Notes under the pieces: model-generated
What the model was told of the DNA's origin: nothing
What the model saw: only the letters and a program-made list of their open reading frames with translations
Database searches by the model: none
Shown here: positions 1-6,539 of the stretch, piece by piece
Layout: each line of letters opens with the position of its first letter
How positions within the stretch are numbered: the stretch's first letter is position 1
Position numbers and translations under genes: made by a program
From: Gammaproteobacteria bacterium UBA3532
GTDB taxonomy: Bacteria; Pseudomonadota; Gammaproteobacteria; Enterobacterales; UBA3532
Reading direction: 5' to 3'
NCBI GenBank assembly: GCA_002376965.1
Contig: DFOV01000011.1
Location: forward strand, 1-9,451
DNA: 9,451 nt

Positions 1-69
1 GCGATAGCGTAACCTACCATTTTTAAGGGAGGGCGGAAGCAACTTCCTAAAAAACAAACCTGTCGCTAT

Positions 70-85
70 TGTGCTGTGCATCACA
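70..85. promoter_or_regulatory. Candidate CRP (cAMP receptor protein) binding site
   Basis: The 16 bases TGTGC-TGTGCA-TCACA match the CRP core TGTGA-N6-TCACA at 9 of 10 defined positions. Catabolite control of a starch-degrading enzyme would make biological sense. However, the site lies about 220 bp upstream of the best candidate promoter (306-334), farther than typical class I or II CRP sites, so it may serve a gene to the left or be a chance match. Confidence 0.3.
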
Positions 86-305
86 AACTCACCCATTTGG
101 ATGGATCGCTGTCATTCCATATCAATATTATCAATAACTGATATACCCCATAATTTTTCCTGATGAACGCGAAAAGCTGATTAGAAACAGAAGGGTATAG
201 AGCCGTAAAAAAAGCGGACATAGAGTCATTGAATAATCACCCCAAAAGCACCTTTTCTACCCCTCAAAATCCCCCTGTTAAATTTTGTCAAATACCGATT
301 TTTAT

Positions 306-334
306 TTGATGTAGGACAACAGTCGTACTAAATT
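306..334 (+). promoter_or_regulatory. Candidate sigma70 promoter for the alpha-amylase
   Basis: TTGATG (306-311, 4 of 6 matches to TTGACA) is followed after 17 bp by TAAATT (329-334, 4 of 6 matches to TATAAT). Transcription would start near 341, giving a leader of about 110 nt that includes the hairpin at 370-401. Both hexamers are weak, so this is only the best-spaced pair seen in the region. Confidence 0.25.
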
Positions 335-369
335 AGTATTCAAGCTCACGCGGCGATGGAGAAATGCTT

Positions 370-401
370 ACTACCTTGTAAGTATTTGCTTACAAGGTAG
401 T
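370..401 (+). promoter_or_regulatory. Perfect 13-bp hairpin in the amylase leader
   Basis: Positions 370-382 and 389-401 are exact reverse complements, with a 6-nt loop TATTTG. No T-tract follows on either strand, so it is not an ordinary intrinsic terminator. The 5' arm contains TACCTTG (372-378), which is complementary both to the 3' arm and to CAAGGTA at 437-443, the stretch holding the amylase Shine-Dalgarno (AAGG, 438-441). It could therefore be a leader-RNA control element, or alternatively a DNA operator for a dimeric regulator. The inverted repeat is directly visible; its role is inferred. Confidence 0.55.
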
Positions 402-451
402 TCGGGTAAAAAGCAAATAAAAAACACCGAATAACCCAAGGTACGCTGGCT

Positions 452-2170
452 ATGAAAACAATAAATAATAAGATTTTTAAAACAACGCTTTTCGGTACGT
501 CTCTGGCTTTGGCTGCGCAATTTGCTCAAGCTGATGTCATTTTACATGCATTTAACTGGAGCTACGACGAAGTCGCTAGTAAGGCTCAGGAAATCGCGGA
601 TATCGGCTATAAAAAAGTGCTGGTCGCTCCGGCTGTGAAGTCGAATAAACATAATACAGCCTGGTGGGGCCGCTATCAGCCTCAAGACTTTCGCGTGATT
701 GAGCACAACTTAGGTAATAAAGAATCCTTTCAAAACATGATCAATGCGCTAAATGCGGTTGGCGTGGCGACTTATGCCGATGTCGTTATCAACCAAATGG
801 CCAACGAGCGCGGCAACTCTACCTATTTCCCTGGCGATTATGCTGTTGGTGACTACGCCAACTATCGTGATTATTGGGAGCGCCAAAAACTATTCGGCAA
901 TCTAGATTATGGGTTGTTTGGTCCTGGTGATTTTCATGATGGATTTTGTATTAGTGACTGGACCAATTGGGGGCAGTCAATGACCGGACGAATTTGTGGT
1001 GAGGCACCCGATCCGGGTATGCCTGATTTGAAACCTAATGATCATGTAAAAGGCAGTCAAAGGGCATATCTACAAGCGTTAAAAAATATGGGTGTAAAAG
1101 GCTTCCGTGTTGATGCGGCCAAGCATATGACTTATGACCATATCAATGCCGTTTTCACCTCAGATATTATCAGTGGTATGCATGTTTTTGGTGAAATCAT
1201 TACTGGGGGCGGTAGCGGCAATGCTGACTATGACACTTTCCTTGAGCCATACTTGCGGAACACTGCACATAGTGCGTATGACTTTCCGTTGTTGAAAACT
1301 ATGCGCGATGCCTTCTCTTCTTCTGGTAGTTTGAATGCGCTGGCCAATCCAAAATCATGGGGTGGTGCGATCGATGGTCCACGAGCTGTTACTGTGACAG
1401 TAACTCATGATATTCCGTTAAATGGTGGTTTCCGCTATCAAATTATGAGCGAGACTAACGAGCATCTTGCCTATGCATACATCATGGGACGTCAAGATGG
1501 TGTGCCAATGGTCTTCAGTGATAAAACCGGCACTGATAATGGTCGTTGGTATGACGATTACAAGCAAAGCAACCTTAAAAGCATGGTTAAATTCCACAAT
1601 GCAGTGAAAGGCGAAGGTGAAGAGATCTTGCACTCAGACAACTGCACCATTGTATATCGCCGCGGCAAAGAGGGTCTGGTCGGAATCAATAAATGTAATA
1701 GTGAGAAGTGGATTGGTATTCCTACCAGCTCGAAATTCTACTGGTCTAAAGACTATGTTGATGTTTTCACTGGCGCGCGTTTTAACATCGATGAAAGCAC
1801 GCACTGGATTAGCATCCCGGGTCGCACGGCCCGTATGTGGTTGCCAGAAGGTGGCTCTGTTGGCAACAACGATAATGTGAATGTGAATTTCACTTGTAAT
1901 AATGGCTATACCAACTGGGGCGATAGTGTTTATGTTGTTGGAAATATTGGTGAACTAGGCAATTGGAATACCAGTAATGCTACAAAACTTGATCCAACCA
2001 ACTACCCAACCTGGAAAAAGACGCTATCTTTACCTGCAAATGCCAATGTTGAGTGGAAATGTATTATTCGCGATGAACAAAATGGCAATGATGTTACTAA
2101 ATGGGAACCTGGCGCAAATAATAAAGTCAATACTGGAAGCGGTGGTGCTTCAACGACGGGTAGCTTTTAA
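452..2170 (+). CDS. Secreted alpha-amylase, GH13 (probably subfamily 27) with C-terminal CBM20
   Basis: This is an endo-acting alpha-1,4-glucan hydrolase for starch, exported to the periplasm or medium. Residues 1-27 form a Sec signal peptide with a likely cut after AQA, before DVILHAFNW. The GH13 barrel spans about 28-466. Visible conserved sites are region I DVVIN at 110-114, the nucleophile D221 in GFRVDAAKHM, the acid/base E248 in VFGEII, and the transition-state residue D320 in THD. The opening (ILHAFNW, then WWGRYQPQD) resembles Xanthomonas/Aeromonas-type GH13_27 amylases. From about 473 to 565 lies a CBM20 starch-binding domain with expected tryptophans W505, W535 and W551 (WEPGANN). 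Odd: residue 115 is Gln where GH13 region I normally has His. The start ATG has AAGG 10 nt upstream and directly precedes a good signal peptide. The gene is monocistronic, ending in the terminator at 2276-2300. Confidence 0.95.
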   Translation: MKTINNKIFKTTLFGTSLALAAQFAQADVILHAFNWSYDEVASKAQEIADIGYKKVLVAPAVKSNKHNTAWWGRYQPQDFRVIEHNLGNKESFQNMINALNAVGVATYADVVINQMANERGNSTYFPGDYAVGDYANYRDYWERQKLFGNLDYGLFGPGDFHDGFCISDWTNWGQSMTGRICGEAPDPGMPDLKPNDHVKGSQRAYLQALKNMGVKGFRVDAAKHMTYDHINAVFTSDIISGMHVFGEIITGGGSGNADYDTFLEPYLRNTAHSAYDFPLLKTMRDAFSSSGSLNALANPKSWGGAIDGPRAVTVTVTHDIPLNGGFRYQIMSETNEHLAYAYIMGRQDGVPMVFSDKTGTDNGRWYDDYKQSNLKSMVKFHNAVKGEGEEILHSDNCTIVYRRGKEGLVGINKCNSEKWIGIPTSSKFYWSKDYVDVFTGARFNIDESTHWISIPGRTARMWLPEGGSVGNNDNVNVNFTCNNGYTNWGDSVYVVGNIGELGNWNTSNATKLDPTNYPTWKKTLSLPANANVEWKCIIRDEQNGNDVTKWEPGANNKVNTGSGGASTTGSF

Positions 2171-2275
2171 GTATTCGGCATAATAAGCCTGTTTTGAGAA
2201 CGCCAGATACTTAAGAACGACAGGCAGTTCAAACGTTTTTCTCTAGCTAAACTTTTAGCTAACTAGCAGCAGTTA

Positions 2276-2300
2276 CCAGCCCTTCGGGGCTGGCTTTTTT
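2276..2300 (+). terminator. Rho-independent terminator of the amylase gene
   Basis: A perfect 7-bp stem, CCAGCCC (2276-2282) and GGGCTGG (2287-2293), closes a TTCG tetraloop and is followed by C and six T residues (2295-2300). It lies 106 nt after the amylase stop. On the minus strand no T-tract follows the stem, so it should not stop mod operon transcripts efficiently. A second inverted repeat at 2244-2261 lacks a T-tract. Confidence 0.92.
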
Positions 2301-2308
2301 CGCCATTC

Positions 2309-3406
2309 TTATTCTATTAGTGCGACAGACTTTATCTGCGCCCACACTTTTTTTCCTTCTTCTAGTCCTAGTTGCGCAACGGAGCGTTGGGTTAGCTTGG
2401 CAATCAGCGACTGTTGGCCAACAGCAATTTTAATTAGCGAGGAGGCTGGAGATTGATCATTGGCTATTTGAACAATGGTGCCTGGCAATATATTCAGAAT
2501 ACTACTTTGGTGGTTTTCTTCCAGCGCGATACTGACATCACGAGCTAAAATGCGCAGCCTGACTTTTTCTCCGACCGAGTGTCCGTGGTCGCGTAACCAG
2601 AATAATCCACCTTCAAACTGTGCCTTAGCCAAGTGCCATTTAGCATCAATCTCGCATATTTCTGCATCAAGAACGACACCGGTGTCATCACCTAAATTCA
2701 CCGGGGGAGATAATTGCGTTAATACCTGCTGCAGCGGGCCATGACTAGTGATCTTGCCCTGTGACATTACCACCAGATAGTCGGCTAGCCGAGCGATTTC
2801 ATCGGCGGAGTGGCTGACATAAATAATGGGAATATCCAGCTCGGTTTTTAGCTGTTGCAAATAGGGTAGAATGTCTTTTTTTCGTTGCCTATCGAGGGAC
2901 GACAGTGGCTCATCCATTAACAACAACTGAGGCTGTATGAGCAAGGCGCGGGCAATGGCCACCCGCTGGCGCTCGCCACCTGATAGCTGAGCGGGATTGC
3001 GCTCCAGACAGTTGCCGATACCTAGCAAGTCGATAATATGATTTAACTGCTTGGCATGCTCAACCTGCTTAGAAGCCTGGGGCTGGCCTGCTCGCTTGAT
3101 GGCGTAATTCAGATTGGCTTGGGCGCTTAAATGAGGAAACAAACTGGCTTCCTGAAACACGTAGCCAATAGGGCGTTTATAGGCAGGTATAAACTGGTTA
3201 TCGCTTTGCCAGCATTGCCCTTGAAAATATATCTGGCCATGTTTGGCTTGAGTTAACCCTGCAATGCAGCGCAGCAGTGTGGTTTTACCTGAGCCGGATG
3301 GCCCATAGATTGCGCTGACCCCCTGGCTTGGCAAATCGATATCGACAGCGAGATGAAACTGGCTGTATTCGTGCTGGATGTTGAGATGTATCGAGTCAGG
3401 CTTCAT
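2309..3406 (-). CDS. modC: Molybdate ABC transporter, ATP-binding protein ModC
   Basis: This is the cytoplasmic ATPase that powers molybdate import through ModB. With the start at 3406 it has 365 residues, close to the roughly 350 usual for ModC. Motifs in that numbering are Walker A GPSGSGKT (35-42), Q-loop Q85, signature LSGGERQ (141-147), Walker B LLLMDEP (161-167, catalytic E166) and H-loop H199. Residues about 300-362 form the C-terminal Mop/TOBE oxyanion-binding domain, with the typical SILNILPG opening, which separates ModC from other ABC ATPases. The frame stays open upstream to 3493 inside modB, and an ATG at 3442 is possible. The ATG at 3406 (MKPDSIHL) was chosen because it aligns with known ModC N-termini and lies 25 nt beyond the modB stop. 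No clear Shine-Dalgarno is visible for either start. Confidence 0.93.
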   Translation of the reverse strand: MKPDSIHLNIQHEYSQFHLAVDIDLPSQGVSAIYGPSGSGKTTLLRCIAGLTQAKHGQIYFQGQCWQSDNQFIPAYKRPIGYVFQEASLFPHLSAQANLNYAIKRAGQPQASKQVEHAKQLNHIIDLLGIGNCLERNPAQLSGGERQRVAIARALLIQPQLLLMDEPLSSLDRQRKKDILPYLQQLKTELDIPIIYVSHSADEIARLADYLVVMSQGKITSHGPLQQVLTQLSPPVNLGDDTGVVLDAEICEIDAKWHLAKAQFEGGLFWLRDHGHSVGEKVRLRILARDVSIALEENHQSSILNILPGTIVQIANDQSPASSLIKIAVGQQSLIAKLTQRSVAQLGLEEGKKVWAQIKSVALIE

Positions 3407-3431
3407 GGTTGGTGAGCATAATGTCTGTTGA

Positions 3432-4115
3432 TCAGCGCGCATAGCGCATGCGGGCATGTGGATTAAGACTGTAAAGGCACAATAAGGTGACAAATGAAAA
3501 GCCCATCATCACCGCCGATAAGGTGTGGGCGCGGCCATAGTCCATCATTTCTACCTGCTCGAAAATTTGCACTGATATGACCTGCGTCACGCCAGGAATG
3601 TTGCCGCCAATCATCAGCACAACCCCAAACTCGCCAACCGTGTGAGCAAAGCCTAGAATGGCGGCAGTAATAAACCCAGGTTTTGCCATCGGCACTACCA
3701 CACTAAAAAAACAGTCCAGTGGACTGGCGCGCAGCGTTGCCGCTACTTCCAGGGGGCGTTCACCCATTGCTTCGATGCTGTTTTGAATCGGCTGCACCAC
3801 AAAGGGCAGCGAATAACACACGGAGGCGATCACCAAACCGCTGAAGGTGAAGGGAAGGGTGCCCAATCCCACCGATTGGGTTAGCTGGCCAATCCAACCC
3901 TGTGGCCCAAGCCAAATTAGCAGATAGAAGCCAATAACGGTGGGGGGCAACACCAGTGGCAATGCGACCATAGCGCTGATTACGCTCTTAATACGTGACC
4001 GCGTTCGTGCCAGCCACCATGCCAGAGGAGTTCCGATAAGCAATAGCACCAGCGTCACCACGGTGGCAAGCTTTAGGGTCAGGATGATCGCTTGGATATC
4101 TTGTGCCGTTAGCAT
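3432..4115 (-). CDS. modB: Molybdate ABC transporter, permease ModB
   Basis: This is the inner-membrane channel subunit, working as a dimer with ModC and receiving molybdate from ModA. The 227 residues match the family length. The protein is strongly hydrophobic, with about five or six spans, and has the LPLVLPPTVIGFYLL segment (52-66) typical of ModB. The cytoplasmic coupling loop around 122-150 (EVAATLRASPLD, ending in a PMAKPG turn) docks on ModC, and GEFGVVLMIGGNIPG (161-175) is a ModB/CysT-type stretch. The ATG at 4115 overlaps the modA stop as TGATG, which implies translational coupling. An in-frame TTG lies one codon upstream, but the overlapping ATG is the better start. Confidence 0.94.
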   Translation of the reverse strand: MLTAQDIQAIILTLKLATVVTLVLLLIGTPLAWWLARTRSRIKSVISAMVALPLVLPPTVIGFYLLIWLGPQGWIGQLTQSVGLGTLPFTFSGLVIASVCYSLPFVVQPIQNSIEAMGERPLEVAATLRASPLDCFFSVVVPMAKPGFITAAILGFAHTVGEFGVVLMIGGNIPGVTQVISVQIFEQVEMMDYGRAHTLSAVMMGFSFVTLLCLYSLNPHARMRYAR

Positions 4116-4861
4116 CAATCTACTACTCGATAGCCCGACCGGCGGATAATCGCTTTGGCTTCTGTTGATGCAAGGTAAGCGAGAAAGTCTGATGCCGCTG
4201 AGTTTGATTGGCCAGAGCGTAATAATATGGCTTGCTGTTCAATAGGGGCGTGGCTTGATGGTGGAATATGCCAGGCATTGGCAATATTTTGAGAGTGATG
4301 TGTCAGTTGGGAGTATGCAACAAGGCCCACGTCGGCGTTGCCTGTGGCGACAAACTGAAAAGTCTGGTTAATATTTTCGCCTTGTATCAGCCGAATATTC
4401 GAGGCATTGGTTAATTGTAATGTTGCCAATAGTTCAGTCGCTGCCACGCCATAGGGGGCTAATTTGGGATTGGCGATAGCTAAGGTGATATCTGGCTGTT
4501 TGAGTATGGATGCGCTGAGGGGCGTCTTGGCGCTCGGTGACCAGAGTGCCAGTTGGCCGATGGCATAGATATAGGACGACGACTTAATCCCAAGCTCAAG
4601 GTCGATAAGGTGCTGAGGTTTGGCTGTATCAGCCGACAAAAAAGCATCAAACGGTGCACCGTGACGTATTTGGGCCAACAGCTTTCCTGATGAGCCATAA
4701 ACTCGTCGTAATTCATGGTCATGGCTTTCTGAAAATGCCTGGGCCAGCTGTTCCATCGCAGGTTTGAAGTTCGAGGCAACGGCGATAGTCGCTGTTTGTG
4801 CATGGCACAGGGGTACAGCGAACAGAATCAGGGCAAAAAGGAATGACAGTCTTTGTAACAT
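4115..4861 (-). CDS. modA: Molybdate-binding periplasmic protein ModA
   Basis: This is the periplasmic solute-binding protein that captures molybdate (probably also tungstate) and delivers it to ModB. It has 248 residues with a Sec signal peptide at 1-21 (hydrophobic core LSFLFALILFAVPL, likely cut after CHA). The mature protein opens with TIAVASNFKPAMEQLA and carries RRVYGSSGKLLAQI (52-65). Ser30 and Ser57/58 lie at the places where ModA proteins bind the oxyanion. GNADVGLVAYSQ further on supplies the expected Tyr region. The frame is open to a TTG at 4900, but that codon lies upstream of the likely transcription start, and the ATG at 4861 begins a clean signal peptide, so 4861 was chosen. 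It is the first gene of modABC; no modE gene is visible nearby. Confidence 0.93.
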   Translation of the reverse strand: MLQRLSFLFALILFAVPLCHAQTATIAVASNFKPAMEQLAQAFSESHDHELRRVYGSSGKLLAQIRHGAPFDAFLSADTAKPQHLIDLELGIKSSSYIYAIGQLALWSPSAKTPLSASILKQPDITLAIANPKLAPYGVAATELLATLQLTNASNIRLIQGENINQTFQFVATGNADVGLVAYSQLTHHSQNIANAWHIPPSSHAPIEQQAILLRSGQSNSAASDFLAYLASTEAKAIIRRSGYRVVD

Positions 4862-4889
4862 GTTTTCGCTAGCTGGCGGACGAGCCACC

Positions 4890-4918
4890 ACTATAACCAA
4901 GCGACTCGGTCAAGCCAA
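4890..4918 (-). promoter_or_regulatory. Candidate sigma70 promoter of the modABC operon
   Basis: Read on the minus strand, TTGGCT (4918-4913, 4 of 6 matches) is followed after 17 bp by TATAGT (4895-4890, 5 of 6 matches). The transcript would begin near 4883, about 22 nt ahead of the modA ATG at 4861. No obvious ModE palindrome was recognised near it. Confidence 0.45.
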
Positions 4919-4929
4919 GAATATCTGGC

Positions 4930-4935
4930 TATACT
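4930..4935 (+). promoter_or_regulatory. Candidate -10 element for the EAL gene
   Basis: TATACT matches the sigma70 -10 box at 5 of 6 positions and lies 36 nt ahead of the EAL start codon. At 17 bp spacing the -35 would be CGGTCA (4907-4912), a poor match of 3 of 6 that abuts the proposed mod -35 box. An activator or an alternative sigma factor might be needed. Confidence 0.3.
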
Positions 4936-4971
4936 GATAGGATAACCCCCCAAATATTTGAGGAAAGTTCG

Positions 4972-5709
4972 ATGGGATGCAATAGCTGTGAATGTAATGG
5001 AGAGTTGGAGTTTGGTATTCAAATGGCTTTTCAGCCAATTGTTGATGTCGTAACACAAGAGATTTATTCCTATGAAGCGCTCGTTAGAGGAATGAATGGC
5101 GAATCCGCCTATTCGATACTCGGTCAGGTTAGCGAGGAGAATAAATATCGCTTCGATCAGTTGTGCCGGGTAACGGCCATCGAAACAATGGCAAAACTGG
5201 ATAGTTCGGCACGAGTGAATATTAACTTTTTGCCCAATGCGATTTATGAGCCAGAAACCTGCTTGCGCCGGACCTTGGCAGCAGCGAAGAAATTTGGCTT
5301 TCCTCATGAGAACATTATCTTTGAAGTGACAGAGCATGAGGAAGTTGAAAACTATGATTTGTTAAAGTCTATTTTTGAAACTTACCATGGAAAAGGCTTT
5401 AAAACCGCTATCGACGATTTTGGTGAAGGCTATGCAGGGCTAAATTTGCTGGCCGAGTTTCAACCGAGTCTGCTCAAGCTTGATATGAAGCTGATACAAG
5501 GAATAGCCACTGATCGAGTGAAGCAGTCGATATTGGCTGGAACATTGGTGACGGCGCGAAGCTTGGGTATAGAGATAATTGCTGAAGGTATAGAAACAGA
5601 AGAGGATTATCGCTGTTTGTGTGAGCATGGGGTTGAGTTGATGCAAGGCTACTATTTTGCCAAGCCAGCTATTGGCGCGTTACCCCAGGTTGATAGTGCT
5701 TTGTTTTAG
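4972..5709 (+). CDS. Stand-alone EAL-domain protein, probable c-di-GMP phosphodiesterase
   Basis: This probably hydrolyses cyclic di-GMP to pGpG in the cytoplasm. The 245 residues consist of almost nothing but an EAL domain (about 14-240). The catalytic set appears complete: E35 of EAL (in YEALVRG), N85 (VNINF), E118 (FEVTEHE), D148 and D149 (AIDDFGEG), K169 (LLKLD), E205 (IIAEGIE) and Q225 (MQGYYF). There is no GGDEF, PAS or membrane segment. The N-terminus carries a cysteine cluster, C3, C6 and C8 (MGCNSCEC), that might bind a metal or act as a redox sensor. The ATG has a good Shine-Dalgarno (GAGGA, 4960-4964). It is transcribed away from modA. Activity is inferred from motif completeness; the signal and output are unknown. 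Confidence 0.9.
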   Translation: MGCNSCECNGELEFGIQMAFQPIVDVVTQEIYSYEALVRGMNGESAYSILGQVSEENKYRFDQLCRVTAIETMAKLDSSARVNINFLPNAIYEPETCLRRTLAAAKKFGFPHENIIFEVTEHEEVENYDLLKSIFETYHGKGFKTAIDDFGEGYAGLNLLAEFQPSLLKLDMKLIQGIATDRVKQSILAGTLVTARSLGIEIIAEGIETEEDYRCLCEHGVELMQGYYFAKPAIGALPQVDSALF

Positions 5710-5729
5710 CTGTTTATCGCTGGTATATT
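5701..5729 (+). promoter_or_regulatory. Candidate extended -10 promoter for the YbjQ/M48 gene set
   Basis: TG-G-TATATT (5721-5729) is an extended -10 element with 5 of 6 core matches, and TTGTTT (5701-5706, 3 of 6) lies 17 bp upstream. Initiation would fall near 5736, just before the AAGGA Shine-Dalgarno at 5743-5747. The 45-nt gap after the EAL gene contains no terminator, so read-through from that gene is also possible. Confidence 0.35.
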
Positions 5730-5754
5730 CGATTTTTTCGTCAAGGACCATGTC

Positions 5755-6072
5755 ATGCTAATTAGCAATATCGAAATCATACCCAATAAAAAAATCGTTC
5801 AGCATCTAGGGCTGGTGCAAGGGAGTACTGTCCGGGCTAAGCATGCTGGTAAAGATATAATGGCGGGATTCAAGAATATCTTTGGCGGTGAGCTCAGCAG
5901 CTATACCGAATTGCTGCAAGAGTCTCGGGAAGAAGCCATTTCGCGTATGTCTCAGCAGGCAGCAGCGCTTGGAGCCAATGCCGTTATTAACGTACGCTTC
6001 TCTACCTCGGCTATTGCCGCTGGTGCTTCGGAGATATTGGCCTATGGCACTGCGGTCGTCATTGAGGACTAA
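5755..6072 (+). CDS. YbjQ-family (UPF0145) protein
   Basis: This is a small soluble protein of the YbjQ/UPF0145 family, often labelled a putative heavy-metal-binding domain; no biochemical role is firmly established. Its 105 residues match the family's usual length. Typical features are the FKNIFGGELSSYTELL segment (39-54), the arginine/glutamate helix SREEAISRM (57-65), GANAVINVRF (73-82), and the ending EILAYGTAVVIE (93-104). E. coli YbjQ-type proteins form oligomeric rings in structural studies as I recall; nothing here tests that. The start has AAGGA at 5743-5747, 7 nt upstream. It is followed after 2 nt by a membrane-anchored paralogue. Confidence 0.9.
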   Translation: MLISNIEIIPNKKIVQHLGLVQGSTVRAKHAGKDIMAGFKNIFGGELSSYTELLQESREEAISRMSQQAAALGANAVINVRFSTSAIAAGASEILAYGTAVVIED

Positions 6073-6074
6073 TA

Positions 6075-6539
6075 ATGGATGTGCTGTTTCAGTTGGGCGT
6101 ATTTATTACGCTGTTATTTTTAGGCTATGTGTTCGGCCGACGAGCCGAAGCTCGGCACTATAAAACCATTCGTATGCGCGAACGGGCCTTTCGTAAAATT
6201 GTGGTGCTTAACGAGCGCTTCCCTCCGCCGCATTTGTGCCAGCATCAATCGACGATGGTTTGTGGTAATGTGGTCGTTTCTGTTGACTATTTCAAGGTGG
6301 TGGTTGCCGGTCTGCGCAGTTTGGTCGGAGGGCGCATGACATCCTATGAATCACTACTTGACCGTGGGCGACGCGAAGCTATTTTGCGCATGCAAAACGA
6401 AGCAAAAAATCTTGGTGCTGAAGCGGTTATTAATCTTAAGTTTGAAACCAGCCAAATTTCAGGTCAGGCCGGTCAAGGCCTCGGCTCGATAGAAGTGTTG
6501 GCCTATGGCACCGCGCTGATTCCCGTTATTCCTGAATGA
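6075..6539 (+). CDS. Membrane-anchored YbjQ-family paralogue
   Basis: The 154 residues begin with a membrane span (about 3-20, LFQLGVFITLLFLGYVFG), followed by a basic stretch (RRAEARHYKTIRMRERAFRK) that should stay in the cytoplasm. Residues about 55-150 form a second YbjQ/UPF0145-like domain: LRSLVGGRMTSYESLL (80-95), RREAILRM (99-106), GAEAVINLKF (114-123) and EVLAYGTALIP (140-150) parallel the upstream gene position by position. The insert QISGQAGQGLGS is longer than in the first copy. Cys55 and Cys63 form a CxxxxxxxC pair. The start has GAGG at 6064-6067, inside the end of the previous gene. The stop overlaps the protease start as ATGA. The tandem pair suggests duplication and a hetero-oligomer tethered to the inner membrane (inference). 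Confidence 0.85.
   Translation: MDVLFQLGVFITLLFLGYVFGRRAEARHYKTIRMRERAFRKIVVLNERFPPPHLCQHQSTMVCGNVVVSVDYFKVVVAGLRSLVGGRMTSYESLLDRGRREAILRMQNEAKNLGAEAVINLKFETSQISGQAGQGLGSIEVLAYGTALIPVIPE

Larger units (their letters stand above)
1..451. other. Gene-free region upstream of the alpha-amylase
   Basis: No coding frame of useful length or recognisable protein is present on either strand. The region is AT-rich in its middle part. It contains, in order, a CRP-like palindrome (70-85), a short tandem direct repeat TATCAATA at 120-127 and 129-136, a weak sigma70-like promoter (306-334), and a perfect hairpin (370-401) just ahead of the amylase Shine-Dalgarno. The length and content suggest a regulated 5' region for the amylase, possibly shared with a gene lying left of the window. 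No upstream gene end could be identified. Confidence 0.6.

Noticed and set aside
35..47. Small inverted repeat GGAAG/CTTCC followed by A-rich sequence
   Set aside because: A 5-bp stem with a 3-nt loop and no T-tract on the plus strand is too weak to call as a terminator.
120..136. Tandem TATCAATA direct repeat
   Set aside because: Two 8-bp AT-rich copies are easily found by chance and no regulator could be assigned.
2244..2261. 8-bp inverted repeat (TAGCTAAA/TTTAGCTA) downstream of the amylase
   Set aside because: The loop is only 2 nt and no T-tract follows on either strand. The neighbouring UUCG hairpin is the real terminator.
3407..3493. Longer modC reaching into modB
   Set aside because: The extra 29 residues come from modB sequence read in another frame and do not match ModC N-termini.
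4862..4900. Longer modA with TTG start at 4900
   Set aside because: It adds 13 residues before a complete signal peptide and would start upstream of the inferred transcription start; the ATG at 4861 is better.
4891..5337. Long open minus-strand frame opposite the EAL gene
   Set aside because: It is antisense to a well-supported EAL domain, resembles no known protein, and overlaps the modA promoter region. It is a shadow frame.
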